IMG/VR virus record: IMGVR_UViG_3300025127_007337
Location: 1-62,259 of that record
Direction: 5' to 3' (one strand)
Origin: a virus
Length of the DNA stretch: 62,259 nt
The position numbers and the translations under genes are program-made. Position 1 is the stretch's first letter, and each line of letters begins with the position of its first letter. The notes beneath the pieces were generated by a model. It was given only the letters and a program-made list of their open reading frames with translations, did not search any database and was not told the DNA's origin. Of this stretch, positions 30,482 to 39,841 are shown in pieces.

Positions 30482-31329
30482 AAAACATAATTTTTGTACA
30501 AGACTTCTTCGTTGAAGACATTGTGGGCGGAGCAGAACTACATGATGATGTAGTTTTGAAACACTTCGACAAATTAGACCTTTTGTATGAAAAGAAAAAA
30601 ACAACTAGTATCACAATCTCTTATTTGAAACAGAACAAAGATAAAGTATTATTTATATCTAATTTTACTGGTCTTAAAAATTATATAAAAGCTTTTATAG
30701 CAAAAGAATGTACGTATCTTATTTACGAGCATGACTATAAATTTGTTGATGTGAGGAATCCTATAATGTTTGATAATTTTATAGTACCAGAGAGGCATCA
30801 AATAAATGTAAACTTTTATAAACAAGCAAAAAAAGTTATTTGTTTATCAAAACTACACAGAAGTATTTTTGAAAAAAATCTACAACTTAATAATTTAGAA
30901 AACATAAACTGTAGTATGTGGTCTGACAAAGACCTAGATCTTTTTCATAACTTACAGGATGTACAAAAAAATGATAAATATGCTATTATAAAAAGCTACA
31001 GTCCTATTAAAAAGACAAAACAATCTATTGCATACTGTGTTAAGAAAAATTTAAAATATGATCTAATATCTTCACCTAATTATCATGAATTTATGAATAT
31101 ATTGTCTAAATATAAAGGTTTAGTTTTTATGACAGGGCACCCTGAGCCTACTCCCAGAGTAGCAATAGAAGCCAAAATGTTAAATTGTTCTTTTATTTCT
31201 CAAAAAAACCTGATAGGTGTAGCACATGAAGATTATTTTAATCTTAAAGGTGTTGATATGATAGAAGAAGTTAGACAAATGAGAGACACATCTTTAGAAA
31301 AACTAACAAGGTGGTGTAATGAAGTATAA
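30478..31329 (+). CDS. Short GT-B-like glycosyltransferase, 283 aa
   Basis: The start KNIIFVQDFFVEDIVGGAEL fits a GT4-type first strand with a GGAE loop. KVICLSKLHRSIFEKNL lies where GT-B proteins often have VIAVS..., and the C-terminal EPTPRVAIEAKMLNCSFIS replaces the E-x7-E segment. It is shorter than usual GT4 enzymes (about 350-400 aa), so the domains are reduced. Substrates are unknown. Confidence 0.6.
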   Translation: MKNIIFVQDFFVEDIVGGAELHDDVVLKHFDKLDLLYEKKKTTSITISYLKQNKDKVLFISNFTGLKNYIKAFIAKECTYLIYEHDYKFVDVRNPIMFDNFIVPERHQINVNFYKQAKKVICLSKLHRSIFEKNLQLNNLENINCSMWSDKDLDLFHNLQDVQKNDKYAIIKSYSPIKKTKQSIAYCVKKNLKYDLISSPNYHEFMNILSKYKGLVFMTGHPEPTPRVAIEAKMLNCSFISQKNLIGVAHEDYFNLKGVDMIEEVRQMRDTSLEKLTRWCNEV

Positions 31330-32023
31330 TATTTTAACTGTTTGCAATGAAGGTTATGCACCTTTTATTAAACTTTTTATAAATTCTTTATTTGAACTTG
31401 TTGATATTGAGAATGTAGAGAAAGTATACATATATGATACAGGACTATCTACCACAACAGTTAAGTATTTGAATCTATTTCCAAAAGTAGAAGTAGTTAG
31501 TACAGATTTAGTAACAGGCTCTAACCAGATTCATGACGAATGTTGGAAAAAAAATACCTATTCAAAAACAAAGTTTTTACTACAAATTTTGAATAAAACA
31601 AATTTGCCCACTTTTATGATCGATTCAGACTGTATATTTGTACAAGGCTTTGAAGATTTAATCGATACAGAAAATCACATTGTTGCATGCTCTAGAAATA
31701 GAAATGGATTTTCAAAACACATAGGGTCTTTTTTTGGTGCTATTGATGTTGACAATAGTATTAGTTTTTTAAACAAATGGATTGAAAACATAGATTTATT
31801 ACAAAATACTACTGATCTAAAGCACTGTGAAAGTCCAGCTTTATCAAAAACAATTAGTGAGACGCAATTTAAATTACAACAAATACAGGAGCAAATAATC
31901 TCAGCTGTGTTTCCAGATGATACATCTAGAATAATTCATTTAAAATCTGATTATTACGCAAAAACTGTAAAAGATAGATTAAGCTTGAGTCATGCGATTC
32001 GATATACAAAGAGGTATTTATAA
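31319..32023 (+). CDS. GT-A-like glycosyltransferase with DxD motif, 234 aa
   Basis: Starts with KYNILTVCNEGYAPFIKLFI, the first strand of a GT-A fold. LPTFMIDSDCIFVQGFE carries D-S-D as the metal-binding DxD, followed by a HIGSFFGAI segment. Similar small proteins occur in phage and bacterial polysaccharide clusters. It overlaps the previous gene by 11 nt and the next by one base. Confidence 0.65.
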   Translation: MKYNILTVCNEGYAPFIKLFINSLFELVDIENVEKVYIYDTGLSTTTVKYLNLFPKVEVVSTDLVTGSNQIHDECWKKNTYSKTKFLLQILNKTNLPTFMIDSDCIFVQGFEDLIDTENHIVACSRNRNGFSKHIGSFFGAIDVDNSISFLNKWIENIDLLQNTTDLKHCESPALSKTISETQFKLQQIQEQIISAVFPDDTSRIIHLKSDYYAKTVKDRLSLSHAIRYTKRYL

Positions 32024-32736
32024 TGTTAATGTCCGTGGTTATAACAACATTTAATAGAAGTGAAGTTTTAAAAAAAAATTTAGATTGTTTTAAGCAACAA
32101 ACTGATAAAGATTTCGAAATAGTGGTAGCAATAGATGGATCTACTGACAATACAATTAAAATGATAGAAAACTACTCTTGTGATTTTCCTATAAAGTGGG
32201 TGGACACAAAAGAAACACAAAACTATTGTTTGGCTAAAGCTAGGAATATGGGGATTATAGAAACTTCAGGATACGCAGTTGTTATTTTGGATGACGATAG
32301 TTTTCCAGTTAAAGACTTTATATCAGCACACAAACAATCAGTAAAACACAAAGTTTTAACTGGCGGTCTTAGAAACTCTCATGATCCAAATGATTCTTTA
32401 ATACCAAAAATGAAAAAAACACTAATAAAATATGGAGTTAGAAAGGTCAACCCTATAACTGAAAGAGTAGTAGAGAACAACACTTGTATGTTAAGAAAAG
32501 ATTGGCTAGGATGTGGTATGTTCTCTGAAAGATTTATAGGATATGGTGGCTGTGGTCAAGAGTTTATTGCTAGACTTGCATATCAAGGTTACAAATATCA
32601 ATTTAATCCTGATGCTATGATATACCACCACAGAGAGTTTGAAGGTGACAATGGTTTAACAAGAGAAATAAAAAACAAACAAGCCTCAGAATCAATCAAA
32701 ATTATAAATAAACATTGTTGGAGTTATAGTGCCTGA
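32023..32736 (+). CDS. Glycosyltransferase family 2, 237 aa
   Basis: MSVVITTFNRSEVLKKNLDC, then VVAIDGSTDNT, then AKARNMGI and YAVVILDDDSFPV (DxD) are the ordered GT2 motifs. GYGGCGQEFIARLAYQGYKY fits the C-terminal galactosyltransferase-like (Glyco_transf_7C) segment. It is an inverting enzyme that uses UDP-sugars in known relatives. It overlaps the aminotransferase gene by 8 nt. Confidence 0.85.
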   Translation: MLMSVVITTFNRSEVLKKNLDCFKQQTDKDFEIVVAIDGSTDNTIKMIENYSCDFPIKWVDTKETQNYCLAKARNMGIIETSGYAVVILDDDSFPVKDFISAHKQSVKHKVLTGGLRNSHDPNDSLIPKMKKTLIKYGVRKVNPITERVVENNTCMLRKDWLGCGMFSERFIGYGGCGQEFIARLAYQGYKYQFNPDAMIYHHREFEGDNGLTREIKNKQASESIKIINKHCWSYSA

Positions 32737-33538
32737 AGTTGTTAGAAATATTTTTGAAGATTACGTAAAGAAAGAATTTGATCTTTTAGATTGTATAGCT
32801 GTCAATAATGGTACTTCTGCTTTGATAGCACCATTCTGGTCTATGGACTTGCAACCAGGCGATGAAGTTATCACAACTCCTTTTACTTTTATCGCAACAT
32901 CCAATGCCATCTTAATAGCAGGAGGGAAACCAGTATTTGTAGATATAGACCCAGATACTCTTTTAATAGACCCTGATAAGGTTGAAGAAGCAATAACTGA
33001 AAAAACAAGAGCAATAGCACCAGTTCATCTTTACGGAAGAGTTTGTCAGATGGAAAGGATAAATACGATTGCTGAAAAATATAACTTGATTGTTATAGAA
33101 GATACAGCCCAAGCCTTCGGAGCAACATGTCATTGTGGTAAATATGCCGGCATGATGTCAGATGTTGGAACTTTCAGTTTTTACAAAACTAAGAATATTT
33201 CAACCTTTGAAGGTGGAATGATTTGTATTCCTAAAGGAAGTAAACTGGATCATGTAAAAATTAGATCTATTTGTAACCAAGGACAAATTGGTAGATATAA
33301 TCATGAATATATTGGTTTCAATTTTAGACTAGCAGAACCTTTGTGTCTAATGGCTTATGAACAAATGAAACTACATATGAAAGGAATAAAAGCAGAACTA
33401 GGTTTGCGCGGTCCCAAACAAGGACATTACCCCAATGTAGTCTATGATCAACCAGTTTATAAAAGAAAAGGAATAACTGGTAACTGCCCAATCGCAGAAA
33501 AAATAGCAAAATCTATTAAGGATGGGACTTATGAGTAA
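32729..33538 (+). CDS. Shortened DegT/DnrJ/EryC1 sugar aminotransferase, 269 aa
   Basis: The GTG start overlaps the previous gene. VNNGTSALIAPFWSMDLQPG, DEVITTPFTFIATSNAI, VIEDTAQAFGA and the PLP-lysine segment FSFYKTKNISTFEGGM are all present. The usual first 25-30 residues are lacking, and the stretch between YEQMKLHMKGIKAEL and HYPNVVYDQPVYK is some 70-80 residues shorter than in full enzymes of about 370 aa. It may be a reduced but active enzyme or a decaying one. Relatives add an amino group to a keto-sugar nucleotide, typically after the oxidoreductase encoded next. Confidence 0.75.
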   Translation: MPEVVRNIFEDYVKKEFDLLDCIAVNNGTSALIAPFWSMDLQPGDEVITTPFTFIATSNAILIAGGKPVFVDIDPDTLLIDPDKVEEAITEKTRAIAPVHLYGRVCQMERINTIAEKYNLIVIEDTAQAFGATCHCGKYAGMMSDVGTFSFYKTKNISTFEGGMICIPKGSKLDHVKIRSICNQGQIGRYNHEYIGFNFRLAEPLCLMAYEQMKLHMKGIKAELGLRGPKQGHYPNVVYDQPVYKRKGITGNCPIAEKIAKSIKDGTYE

Positions 33539-34532
33539 CAAGCATTACAATGTTGGAATAATAGGGTGTGGAGCTATTTTAGTTAGACACATTGAAGCTA
33601 TAAACAAAAATGATAATTTTTCATTAGTTTCTTTGTGTGATATTGATAAAGAAAAATATCCGTCTGACTTGCTTTCTAGAGAAAAGTTTTACGTGGACTA
33701 CAAAAACATGATTGCAGAAGAGAACATAAACTTTGTTGTAATTGCTACACCAAATAATCTTCATTACGAGCAATCTATCTATGCTTTACAAAACGGTTGT
33801 GATATTTTAGTTGAAAAACCAGCTACCTTAAACTCAAACTTAATTCAAAAAATACAACAAACTGCTGATAAATATAATCAAAAAGCCTACTGTGTCCTGC
33901 AAGTTAGACTCAATCCATCCGTCCAATTAATAAAAGGTTTATTAGACACTGGAAAACTCGGAAAAATAAGAGGAATCAATCTAACACAAAGATGGCAGAG
34001 GCCTTTATCGTATTTTAATGGCTGGCGAGGGAATCCAAAAGAAGGAGGGGGGATATTGCATGAATGCGGGATACATTATCTAGATATCTTGTGCTATTTA
34101 TTTGGAGAGCCAAAAGTTTGTTATTCTAAATACTATAATACAAAACATAAAAACTCTCCAATTGAAGATACAATTTATTCTATTGTGGATTATGGATCCT
34201 ATGGTGGAACAATAGAGGTTACAATTTCTTCTGAGCCAAAAAACATTGAATGCAGTATTACTATTTTAACAGATAAAGGTCATGTTGAAATAGGGGGTAA
34301 AGCTTTAAATAAAATAGAAAAATTTTCATTTTTAGAAAAACATTTGAATTTAATTAAAGAAAATACACTTTTATTAGAATCTAGAAACCCTAATGCTTAT
34401 GTAGGGTATGAAGGTTCTTGTCCAAACCATCCAGATCTGTATAGAAACTTGGAAAAATTTGATATTAAACAAACAAAAAAAGTAATAAACACCATAAATA
34501 AAATCTATGAAATGGCCCAACTATCTTACTAG
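33531..34532 (+). CDS. Gfo/Idh/MocA-type sugar dehydrogenase, 333 aa
   Basis: I prefer the ATG at 33531 (AAGGATGGGA upstream) to one at 33522. YNVGIIGCGAILVRHIEAIN is the Rossmann NAD loop, FVVIATPNNLHYEQSI and ILVEKPATL the conserved EKP, and GGGILHECGIHYLDIL the catalytic His segment. Similarity in layout to WlbA/WbpB suggests oxidation of C3 of a UDP-GlcNAc-uronate, the step before amination and acetylation; the aminotransferase precedes it and an acyltransferase lies at 36970. The exact substrate is inference. Confidence 0.8.
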   Translation: MSNKHYNVGIIGCGAILVRHIEAINKNDNFSLVSLCDIDKEKYPSDLLSREKFYVDYKNMIAEENINFVVIATPNNLHYEQSIYALQNGCDILVEKPATLNSNLIQKIQQTADKYNQKAYCVLQVRLNPSVQLIKGLLDTGKLGKIRGINLTQRWQRPLSYFNGWRGNPKEGGGILHECGIHYLDILCYLFGEPKVCYSKYYNTKHKNSPIEDTIYSIVDYGSYGGTIEVTISSEPKNIECSITILTDKGHVEIGGKALNKIEKFSFLEKHLNLIKENTLLLESRNPNAYVGYEGSCPNHPDLYRNLEKFDIKQTKKVINTINKIYEMAQLSY

Positions 34533-34540
34533 GAGAGAGA

Positions 34541-35440
34541 ATGAAAAAATTAAATGCCTGCATCAGTGTGATATCGTCTAGAACAAAATGTTTAAAACCC
34601 TGCTTAAAGTCTTTATGGGATAAGTATAATTATAAACACGATTATCCTGTTTATGTGTATTATTTTGATGACATTTACGATTCAGAAAAGATTAGAAATG
34701 ATATAACAAGTACATGTACTCAAAATGTCACATTTAAATCTATCCCTTACAAAACACCAGATTTTTTAAAAGAAGAAGATTTGTTTTATAATAGAAAAGA
34801 TAATTGGTATGCTAGAACTAGATTTCCAATAAATAGAAAAGGGTATTTGCATATGTGTCATTTTATGAGCAATTTTTATGGATACCCAAACACTGATTTT
34901 GAAAAATATGATTATGCTATGAGCATTGATGATGAATCTGCGTTTGTAGAAGAAATGCCTTATGATCCGTTTCAGATTATGAAAAATCGAACTGAAATGA
35001 TAGGAGCACTTAAAATAACAGACCAAACAAAGAAAAAACCACATCAAGGTAATTTTGACACGAGAGTTCACCTTTGGGACGTTACGAAAAAATTTATTGA
35101 ACACTATGGGATAATACCAAGTTCAAGTTTTATGAAAGATCTTCTAGAAGACCCAGAAGCAGATAAAAATTTTCATCTTTACCCAGCAGCTGATTCTTAT
35201 GTGATTAAATTAGATGTTTTTAAAACAAAACAGTGGAAAATGTGGATAAATGCTGTTAATTCATTTGGTGGAATTTATAAATATCGTTGGGGAGACAACG
35301 ATGTTATCAGTATCTTTTATTTAATTTTCTTTAAAGATAATATTTATGATTTAAAAACTGTTGATGATGGATATCACGTTCAAAATGCTCTAAGGCACTT
35401 ACAAGATTATGCACCTGGAGTAAAGGACAATTCTAAATGA
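34541..35440 (+). CDS. GT15 (Kre2/Mnt1)-like mannosyltransferase, 299 aa
   Basis: GAGAGAG precedes the ATG. The segments KGYLHMCHFMSNFYGYP (100-116), KYDYAMSIDDESAF (122-135), YDPF (141-144) and GGIYKYRWGDNDVISIFYL (243-261) line up in order with the fungal Golgi alpha-1,2-mannosyltransferase pattern (YR.MCRF.SGFF, YDYYWR.EP, YD.F, GGF.YERWGD..VHS). The length of the catalytic part fits; no membrane anchor is present. It would use GDP-mannose. The family is best known from fungi, so its presence in a phage is unusual. Confidence 0.65.
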   Translation: MKKLNACISVISSRTKCLKPCLKSLWDKYNYKHDYPVYVYYFDDIYDSEKIRNDITSTCTQNVTFKSIPYKTPDFLKEEDLFYNRKDNWYARTRFPINRKGYLHMCHFMSNFYGYPNTDFEKYDYAMSIDDESAFVEEMPYDPFQIMKNRTEMIGALKITDQTKKKPHQGNFDTRVHLWDVTKKFIEHYGIIPSSSFMKDLLEDPEADKNFHLYPAADSYVIKLDVFKTKQWKMWINAVNSFGGIYKYRWGDNDVISIFYLIFFKDNIYDLKTVDDGYHVQNALRHLQDYAPGVKDNSK

Positions 35441-36384
35441 AGATTTTATACATAGATAACGGAAACAGACTATCAGAAAATTACACTTATAGATATTACG
35501 GTGATCTATATAGAGAACTATGTAAACTTTGTGAAGTTGATTTGTTCCAAGGGATTCCAAAAAGCATAGAAGAATTAACTAAAAGCAAGAACTACGATTG
35601 TATAATATTTGGATTAGGATATTTTTCAGAAAGAAACCCAAAAGCATATCAAGAGATACCTGGCTTAAAAGAGTGTAAAATACCTGTTGTTTGTAACATA
35701 CATAAACAACTTATAATGTTAAAAGAAAAGCTGTATTTTTGTAAAATAAATAATATAGATCTATTTGCTGATGCTCATATTACTTATAAACAATGGGGAG
35801 AACTTTTAGGCTGTTCTTCTACTAGAATTTGGCTATCTGCTGATCCTACCTACTTTTATGATAGAAAAGAAGAAAAAATATATGATGTTGGGTTTAGCGG
35901 CGCTTCTCATGGAGATGGAAAAATACAAGGAGAAACAGCTGACCTTAGAGACAGAATTTATGATATTATAAAGAATAAAGAATTAAACTTATTTTGGAAT
36001 AGACAAACTAAGGCATCAGATAGAATTAAATCCATAGACGAATATGCTTCATTAATTAATAAAAGCAAGATATGGATCGCCACAACAGGCCCATATTTGG
36101 ATGTTAGTCCAAGATACTTTGAAGTTATATTGTCCAAAACTTTACTTTTTTGCAATAACATGCCAAAGCAATACGAAGATATGTTTATTGATGGTGTTAA
36201 CTGTGTTACGTATAAAAATGATCTTTCTGATTTTGAAGAAAAATTAGATTTTTATTTGACAAATCCAGATAAAGCTGGTATAATAGTAGAAAACGCATAT
36301 AATACTTTTTTTAACAACTATACAAACAAACATATGTGTGTTAAATTGTTGAATGAAATTAATAAAATAATAGAGTCGAGGTAA
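35437..36384 (+). CDS. GT-B-like glycosyltransferase (CgeB/family 1-like), 315 aa
   Basis: Overlaps the GT15-like gene by ATGA. It starts MKILYIDNGNRLSENYTYRY and has a helical middle. The C-terminal LDVSPRYFEVILSKTLLFCN, then DMFIDGVNCVTYKND, matches the CgeB-like glycosyltransferase pattern (R.FE...G.....), where a Glu contacts the donor. It is a retaining glycosyltransferase by family analogy; the substrate is unknown. Confidence 0.65.
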   Translation: MKILYIDNGNRLSENYTYRYYGDLYRELCKLCEVDLFQGIPKSIEELTKSKNYDCIIFGLGYFSERNPKAYQEIPGLKECKIPVVCNIHKQLIMLKEKLYFCKINNIDLFADAHITYKQWGELLGCSSTRIWLSADPTYFYDRKEEKIYDVGFSGASHGDGKIQGETADLRDRIYDIIKNKELNLFWNRQTKASDRIKSIDEYASLINKSKIWIATTGPYLDVSPRYFEVILSKTLLFCNNMPKQYEDMFIDGVNCVTYKNDLSDFEEKLDFYLTNPDKAGIIVENAYNTFFNNYTNKHMCVKLLNEINKIIESR

Positions 36385-36386
36385 AT

Positions 36387-36980
36387 ATGTCTTTTAAAGT
36401 AATAGCAGATTTTGAGAAAGCAATAGCATCTTTCTTTGGAGCACCGCATGCAGTAGCAGTAGATTGCTGCACACACGGAATTGAACTTTGCTTGAGAATG
36501 AAACAAGTTAAAAAGATAAAAGTTCCAAAAAGAACTTATCTGTCTGTTCCTATGTTAGCTAACAAGCTTGATATTGATCTAGAATGGACCGATCAAATAT
36601 GGCAAGATTACTACCACCTAACCAATGATATAATCGATGCTGCTGTCTTATGGAGAGAGGGTAGCTATATACCTAATACATACATGAGTGTTAGCTTTCA
36701 ATTTAGAAAACACTTAAGTCTTGGTAGAGGCGGGGTTATATTATTTGATAAACATGAAGATTTTGATACCTTGAAAAGAATGTCTTATGACGGTAGAAAC
36801 CCAGATGAATCTTGGTCTGTTCAGAACATAAAAACAATGGGTTATCACTATTATATGACTCCTGAAACAGCTGAGCTAGGTTTGCAAAAACTTGATGAAG
36901 CAATCAAAAGAAAGCCAAAACAATGGACATATACAGACTGGCCAGATTTAACAACAATGGATTTTTTTAATGAAAAGTAA
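36387..36980 (+). CDS. Very short DegT-like aminotransferase fold protein, 197 aa
   Basis: FEKAIASFFGAPHAVAVDCC and THGIELCLRMK match the start of DegT enzymes, VPKRTYLSVPM their next strand, and SVSFQFRKHLSLGRGGVILF the PLP-lysine region with Gly-Gly. Only about 200 of the usual 370 residues are present, and it lacks the C-terminal domain. Phages and bacteria carry such minimal versions in O-antigen clusters. Whether it transaminates or has another role is unknown. It is the second DegT-like gene of the island. Confidence 0.65.
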   Translation: MSFKVIADFEKAIASFFGAPHAVAVDCCTHGIELCLRMKQVKKIKVPKRTYLSVPMLANKLDIDLEWTDQIWQDYYHLTNDIIDAAVLWREGSYIPNTYMSVSFQFRKHLSLGRGGVILFDKHEDFDTLKRMSYDGRNPDESWSVQNIKTMGYHYYMTPETAELGLQKLDEAIKRKPKQWTYTDWPDLTTMDFFNEK

Positions 36981-37515
36981 AAATATAAACCATGGAATAG
37001 ATTTCTATATGCATGATGATGTTTCTATACGTTGCTTAGATACTGCACAATTTGGAAATCATGTAGCTATAGATAAAGGATTTTACTGCACCACTGAACT
37101 ATCAGTTGGTAGTTACGTCCATATAGGTCCTTATGTTAGTATAATAGGAAGTCCACAATCCAAAATGATAATGCAAGACTTTTCTTTCATTTCTGTTGGA
37201 ACTAAAGTAATAGCAGGATCTGATGATTATTCTGCGTCTTGCTTAATGGGCCCACTAGTGCCAAAAAAATATAAAACATTGATATTGACAACTATAAAGT
37301 TTGAAAAATATTCTGGTTGTGGTGCTAGTTGCACTATTTTACCCGGTGTTACTTTAGCAGAGGGATCTGTTGTTTGTGCTGGGTCTTTAGTTAATAAGAG
37401 TACAAAACCATGGACAATATATGCAGGCAACCCAGCTAGACCTATAGGCACAAGAGATAGTGAAAAAGTTCGATTACAAGAAAAATATATATTAGAGGAA
37501 AATAATGAAAAATAA
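36970..37515 (+). CDS. Left-handed beta-helix (hexapeptide) acyltransferase, 181 aa
   Basis: Repeated six-residue units such as VGSYVHIGPYVSIIG, ISVGTKVIAGSDDY, CTILPGVTLAEGSVVCAGSL and the ending IYAGNPARPIG are diagnostic of the trimeric left-handed beta-helix acyltransferases. These N- or O-acylate nucleotide sugars using acyl-CoA or acyl-ACP. It sits between a DegT-like gene and the acyl carrier protein gene, so it is a good candidate to use the phage's own ACP. It overlaps both neighbours. Confidence 0.8.
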   Translation: MKSKNINHGIDFYMHDDVSIRCLDTAQFGNHVAIDKGFYCTTELSVGSYVHIGPYVSIIGSPQSKMIMQDFSFISVGTKVIAGSDDYSASCLMGPLVPKKYKTLILTTIKFEKYSGCGASCTILPGVTLAEGSVVCAGSLVNKSTKPWTIYAGNPARPIGTRDSEKVRLQEKYILEENNEK

Positions 37516-37798
37516 AATAAAACTTTTAGTTGGTGAAGCATTAAGAGAAAACATAAAAGACAGTAGTCTTCTAGAAGAGTTAGATAAAGCAGGTGATTCT
37601 TTCAGAATAATCTCAAATGTAGACTCCCTAGATATGGTTTCTATATTAGTTGATTTAGAATCAAAAATACACGATGAACTAGGAATAAATATATTGATAA
37701 CCTCTGAAAGGGCTATGTCTACTAAAGGTCCTTTTTCTACTGTTCGAAGTCTAACAGATTTCACACACACTTTAATTGAAGAGGAAAATAGTGATTAA
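37505..37798 (+). CDS. Acyl carrier protein-like protein, 97 aa
   Basis: NVDSLDMVSILVDLESKIHD contains DSL with Ser41 at the position of the phosphopantetheine attachment serine, followed by the usual helix II acidic pattern. The length and acidic helical character fit an ACP. No phosphopantetheinyl transferase is visible nearby, so a host enzyme would be needed. It overlaps the acyltransferase gene before it by 11 nt and the reductase gene after it by 8 nt, a tight operon. Confidence 0.75.
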   Translation: MKNKIKLLVGEALRENIKDSSLLEELDKAGDSFRIISNVDSLDMVSILVDLESKIHDELGINILITSERAMSTKGPFSTVRSLTDFTHTLIEEENSD

Positions 37799-38486
37799 AG
37801 CAATTGTTATAACTGGGAGCTCTAAAGGAATTGGAAAATATCTATCAGAACAGCTACTAAAAGATGGATACTATGTCTATGGTTGTTCTAGAGGTGAATC
37901 CACAATTGATCATAAAAACTATCACCATTTTGAGGTAAATTTGAATTGTGAAAAATCTATATTAAATATGTTTAGGGTTATAAGAAAGTCCAACAATCAG
38001 TTATATGGGCTCATAAATAACGCTGGAGTAGCTTCTATGAACCACGTAGTACTAACACCTACCTCAACTGTTGAGAAGCTGTTTAACATCAATTTTAGAG
38101 CTACGTTTGTATGTTCTAGAGAAGCATCTAAGATAATGAAAAACTTTAACACAGGTAGGATTATAAATTTTTCTACTATAGCTGTTCCTATTTCTTTAGA
38201 AGGAGAATCAGTCTATGCTGCGTCTAAAGCTGCTGTTGAAAGTTTTACTAAAACATTATCTAAAGAAGTGTCAAACTATGGTATAACTGTCAATTTAATT
38301 GGTCCGAATCCTATAAAAACAAATTTAATAAAGAATGTACAAGATAACAAGTTGAAAAAAGTAATAGATATGCAAACTATTAAAAGATTTGGAAAGTTTG
38401 AAGATGTTTTAAATATAGTAAATTTTTATTTAAGCAGAAACAGCGATATGATAACAGCTCAAAAGATTTATCTAGGCGGTGTCTAA
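37791..38486 (+). CDS. Short-chain dehydrogenase/reductase, FabG-like, 231 aa
   Basis: I use the GTG at 37791 with GAGGAAAATA upstream. AIVITGSSKGIGKYL is the NAD(P) loop, LINNAGVA the NNAG motif, and STIAVPISLEGESVYAASKA carries the Ser-Tyr-Lys active site (YAASK). This is the classical SDR length. Next to the ACP and ligase it most likely reduces an acyl-ACP keto group, as FabG does, but a sugar substrate is not excluded. Confidence 0.8.
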   Translation: MIKAIVITGSSKGIGKYLSEQLLKDGYYVYGCSRGESTIDHKNYHHFEVNLNCEKSILNMFRVIRKSNNQLYGLINNAGVASMNHVVLTPTSTVEKLFNINFRATFVCSREASKIMKNFNTGRIINFSTIAVPISLEGESVYAASKAAVESFTKTLSKEVSNYGITVNLIGPNPIKTNLIKNVQDNKLKKVIDMQTIKRFGKFEDVLNIVNFYLSRNSDMITAQKIYLGGV

Positions 38487-39841
38487 TGAATAATTATGAT
38501 ATATTCTACAACAAACTAATAGGCTTCAAACACAATGAAGCAATAATTGATGGCGACAAGCGATATACTTATGGTGATATAATAGATAGAATTAAGCACT
38601 ATGAAGATCTGTTGATGAAAAATAAAGTGCCTAATAATTCTTTAGTATCGATCTATGGCAACACTGGCTTTGAAACTATATGTATGTTTTTATGTTTGTG
38701 CAAGAATTTACACACAGTTATCCCAATATCAGAAATTTCTAAAAATAAAAAAGAAGAGTTTTTAACAATCTCAACTGCTGATTATTCAATAAACTTTTTC
38801 AAAAACAAGTTTAAAATAAATAACTTAAATTCAAGTAAAGAAAAACATGAATACTATAAAACTCTAAAAAATAGAAGAAACAGTGGATTGGTTGTTTTTT
38901 CTTCTGGGTCAACAGGAAAAAATAAAGCTGCTGTGCATGATTTAAATTTTATATTTGAAAAATTTACTGTTTCTAGAAAGAAAATGAGGGTTGTTTCGTT
39001 TTTACTTTTTGATCATCTTGGAGGTATAAACACTTTTTTATACACACTATCTAATGGTGGTTGCCTAATAATACCTAGAAATAGAAAAATTGAAAGCGTT
39101 TTAGAAAGCATACAGAAGTACAATGGGCAATTGTTGCCAACAAGCCCTTCTTTTATCAACATGATGTTGATGTCTGATAAAATAAGCTGTTACGATCTTT
39201 CTTCTCTTAAGGTTATATCTTATGGAACAGAACTCATGCACGAATATACTTTAAAGAAAATTTGTGAAGTTTTACCAAATGTTAAATTATTACAAACATA
39301 TGGACTTACAGAAATCGGAGTTCTAAGATCTAAATCACTTAATAATGATTCGTTGTGGGTAAAACTAGGAGGATCAGAGTTTGCCACTAGAGTTGTTAAG
39401 GGTAAGTTACAAATAAAGGGCAACTCCACAATGCTAGGCTATTTGAACCACACAAACCCTTTTACTGAAGATGGTTGGTTAATTACTGGTGACAACGTTG
39501 AAGTTAAAGGAGAATATTATAAAATACTAGGTCGTGATAGTGATATAATAAACGTTGGAGGTCAAAAAGTCTACCCAGCAGAGGTTGAGAATGTTATACT
39601 AAAACTAAAAAATATAACTGATGCCTCTGTGTTCTCTGAAAGTAATATTATTTTAGGAAACATAGTTTGTGTAAATGTTGTTTTGGAGACAAAAGAAGAG
39701 ATATCAAAACTTAAAAAAAGAATTAAACAAGAATGTTCTCAACAATTGGAAAAGTTTAAGATTCCAATGAAGATTAATATAGTTGAAAAAATTCAAAGTC
39801 ATAGATTCAAAAGAATGAGGAAAAACATAAATGAAAATTGA
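38486..39841 (+). CDS. AMP-forming acyl (or aminoacyl) ligase, ANL family, 451 aa
   Basis: FSSGSTGKNKAAVHD (about 138-152) is the phosphate-binding A3 motif, LLQTYGLTEIGVL is A5, DGWLITGD is A7, GRDSDIINVGGQKVYPAEVE is A8, and SHRFKRMRKN lies where the A10 lysine is expected. These are the ordered motifs of adenylate-forming ligases. It likely loads an acyl or amino acid onto the neighbouring ACP. It is slightly shorter than usual (about 500 aa). It overlaps the neighbours on both sides. Confidence 0.8.
   Translation: MNNYDIFYNKLIGFKHNEAIIDGDKRYTYGDIIDRIKHYEDLLMKNKVPNNSLVSIYGNTGFETICMFLCLCKNLHTVIPISEISKNKKEEFLTISTADYSINFFKNKFKINNLNSSKEKHEYYKTLKNRRNSGLVVFSSGSTGKNKAAVHDLNFIFEKFTVSRKKMRVVSFLLFDHLGGINTFLYTLSNGGCLIIPRNRKIESVLESIQKYNGQLLPTSPSFINMMLMSDKISCYDLSSLKVISYGTELMHEYTLKKICEVLPNVKLLQTYGLTEIGVLRSKSLNNDSLWVKLGGSEFATRVVKGKLQIKGNSTMLGYLNHTNPFTEDGWLITGDNVEVKGEYYKILGRDSDIINVGGQKVYPAEVENVILKLKNITDASVFSESNIILGNIVCVNVVLETKEEISKLKKRIKQECSQQLEKFKIPMKINIVEKIQSHRFKRMRKNINEN

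Noticed and set aside
32729-33538. Calling the short aminotransferase a pseudogene
   Set aside because: The frame is intact, overlaps both neighbours and keeps the cofactor motifs, so a reduced enzyme is at least as likely.
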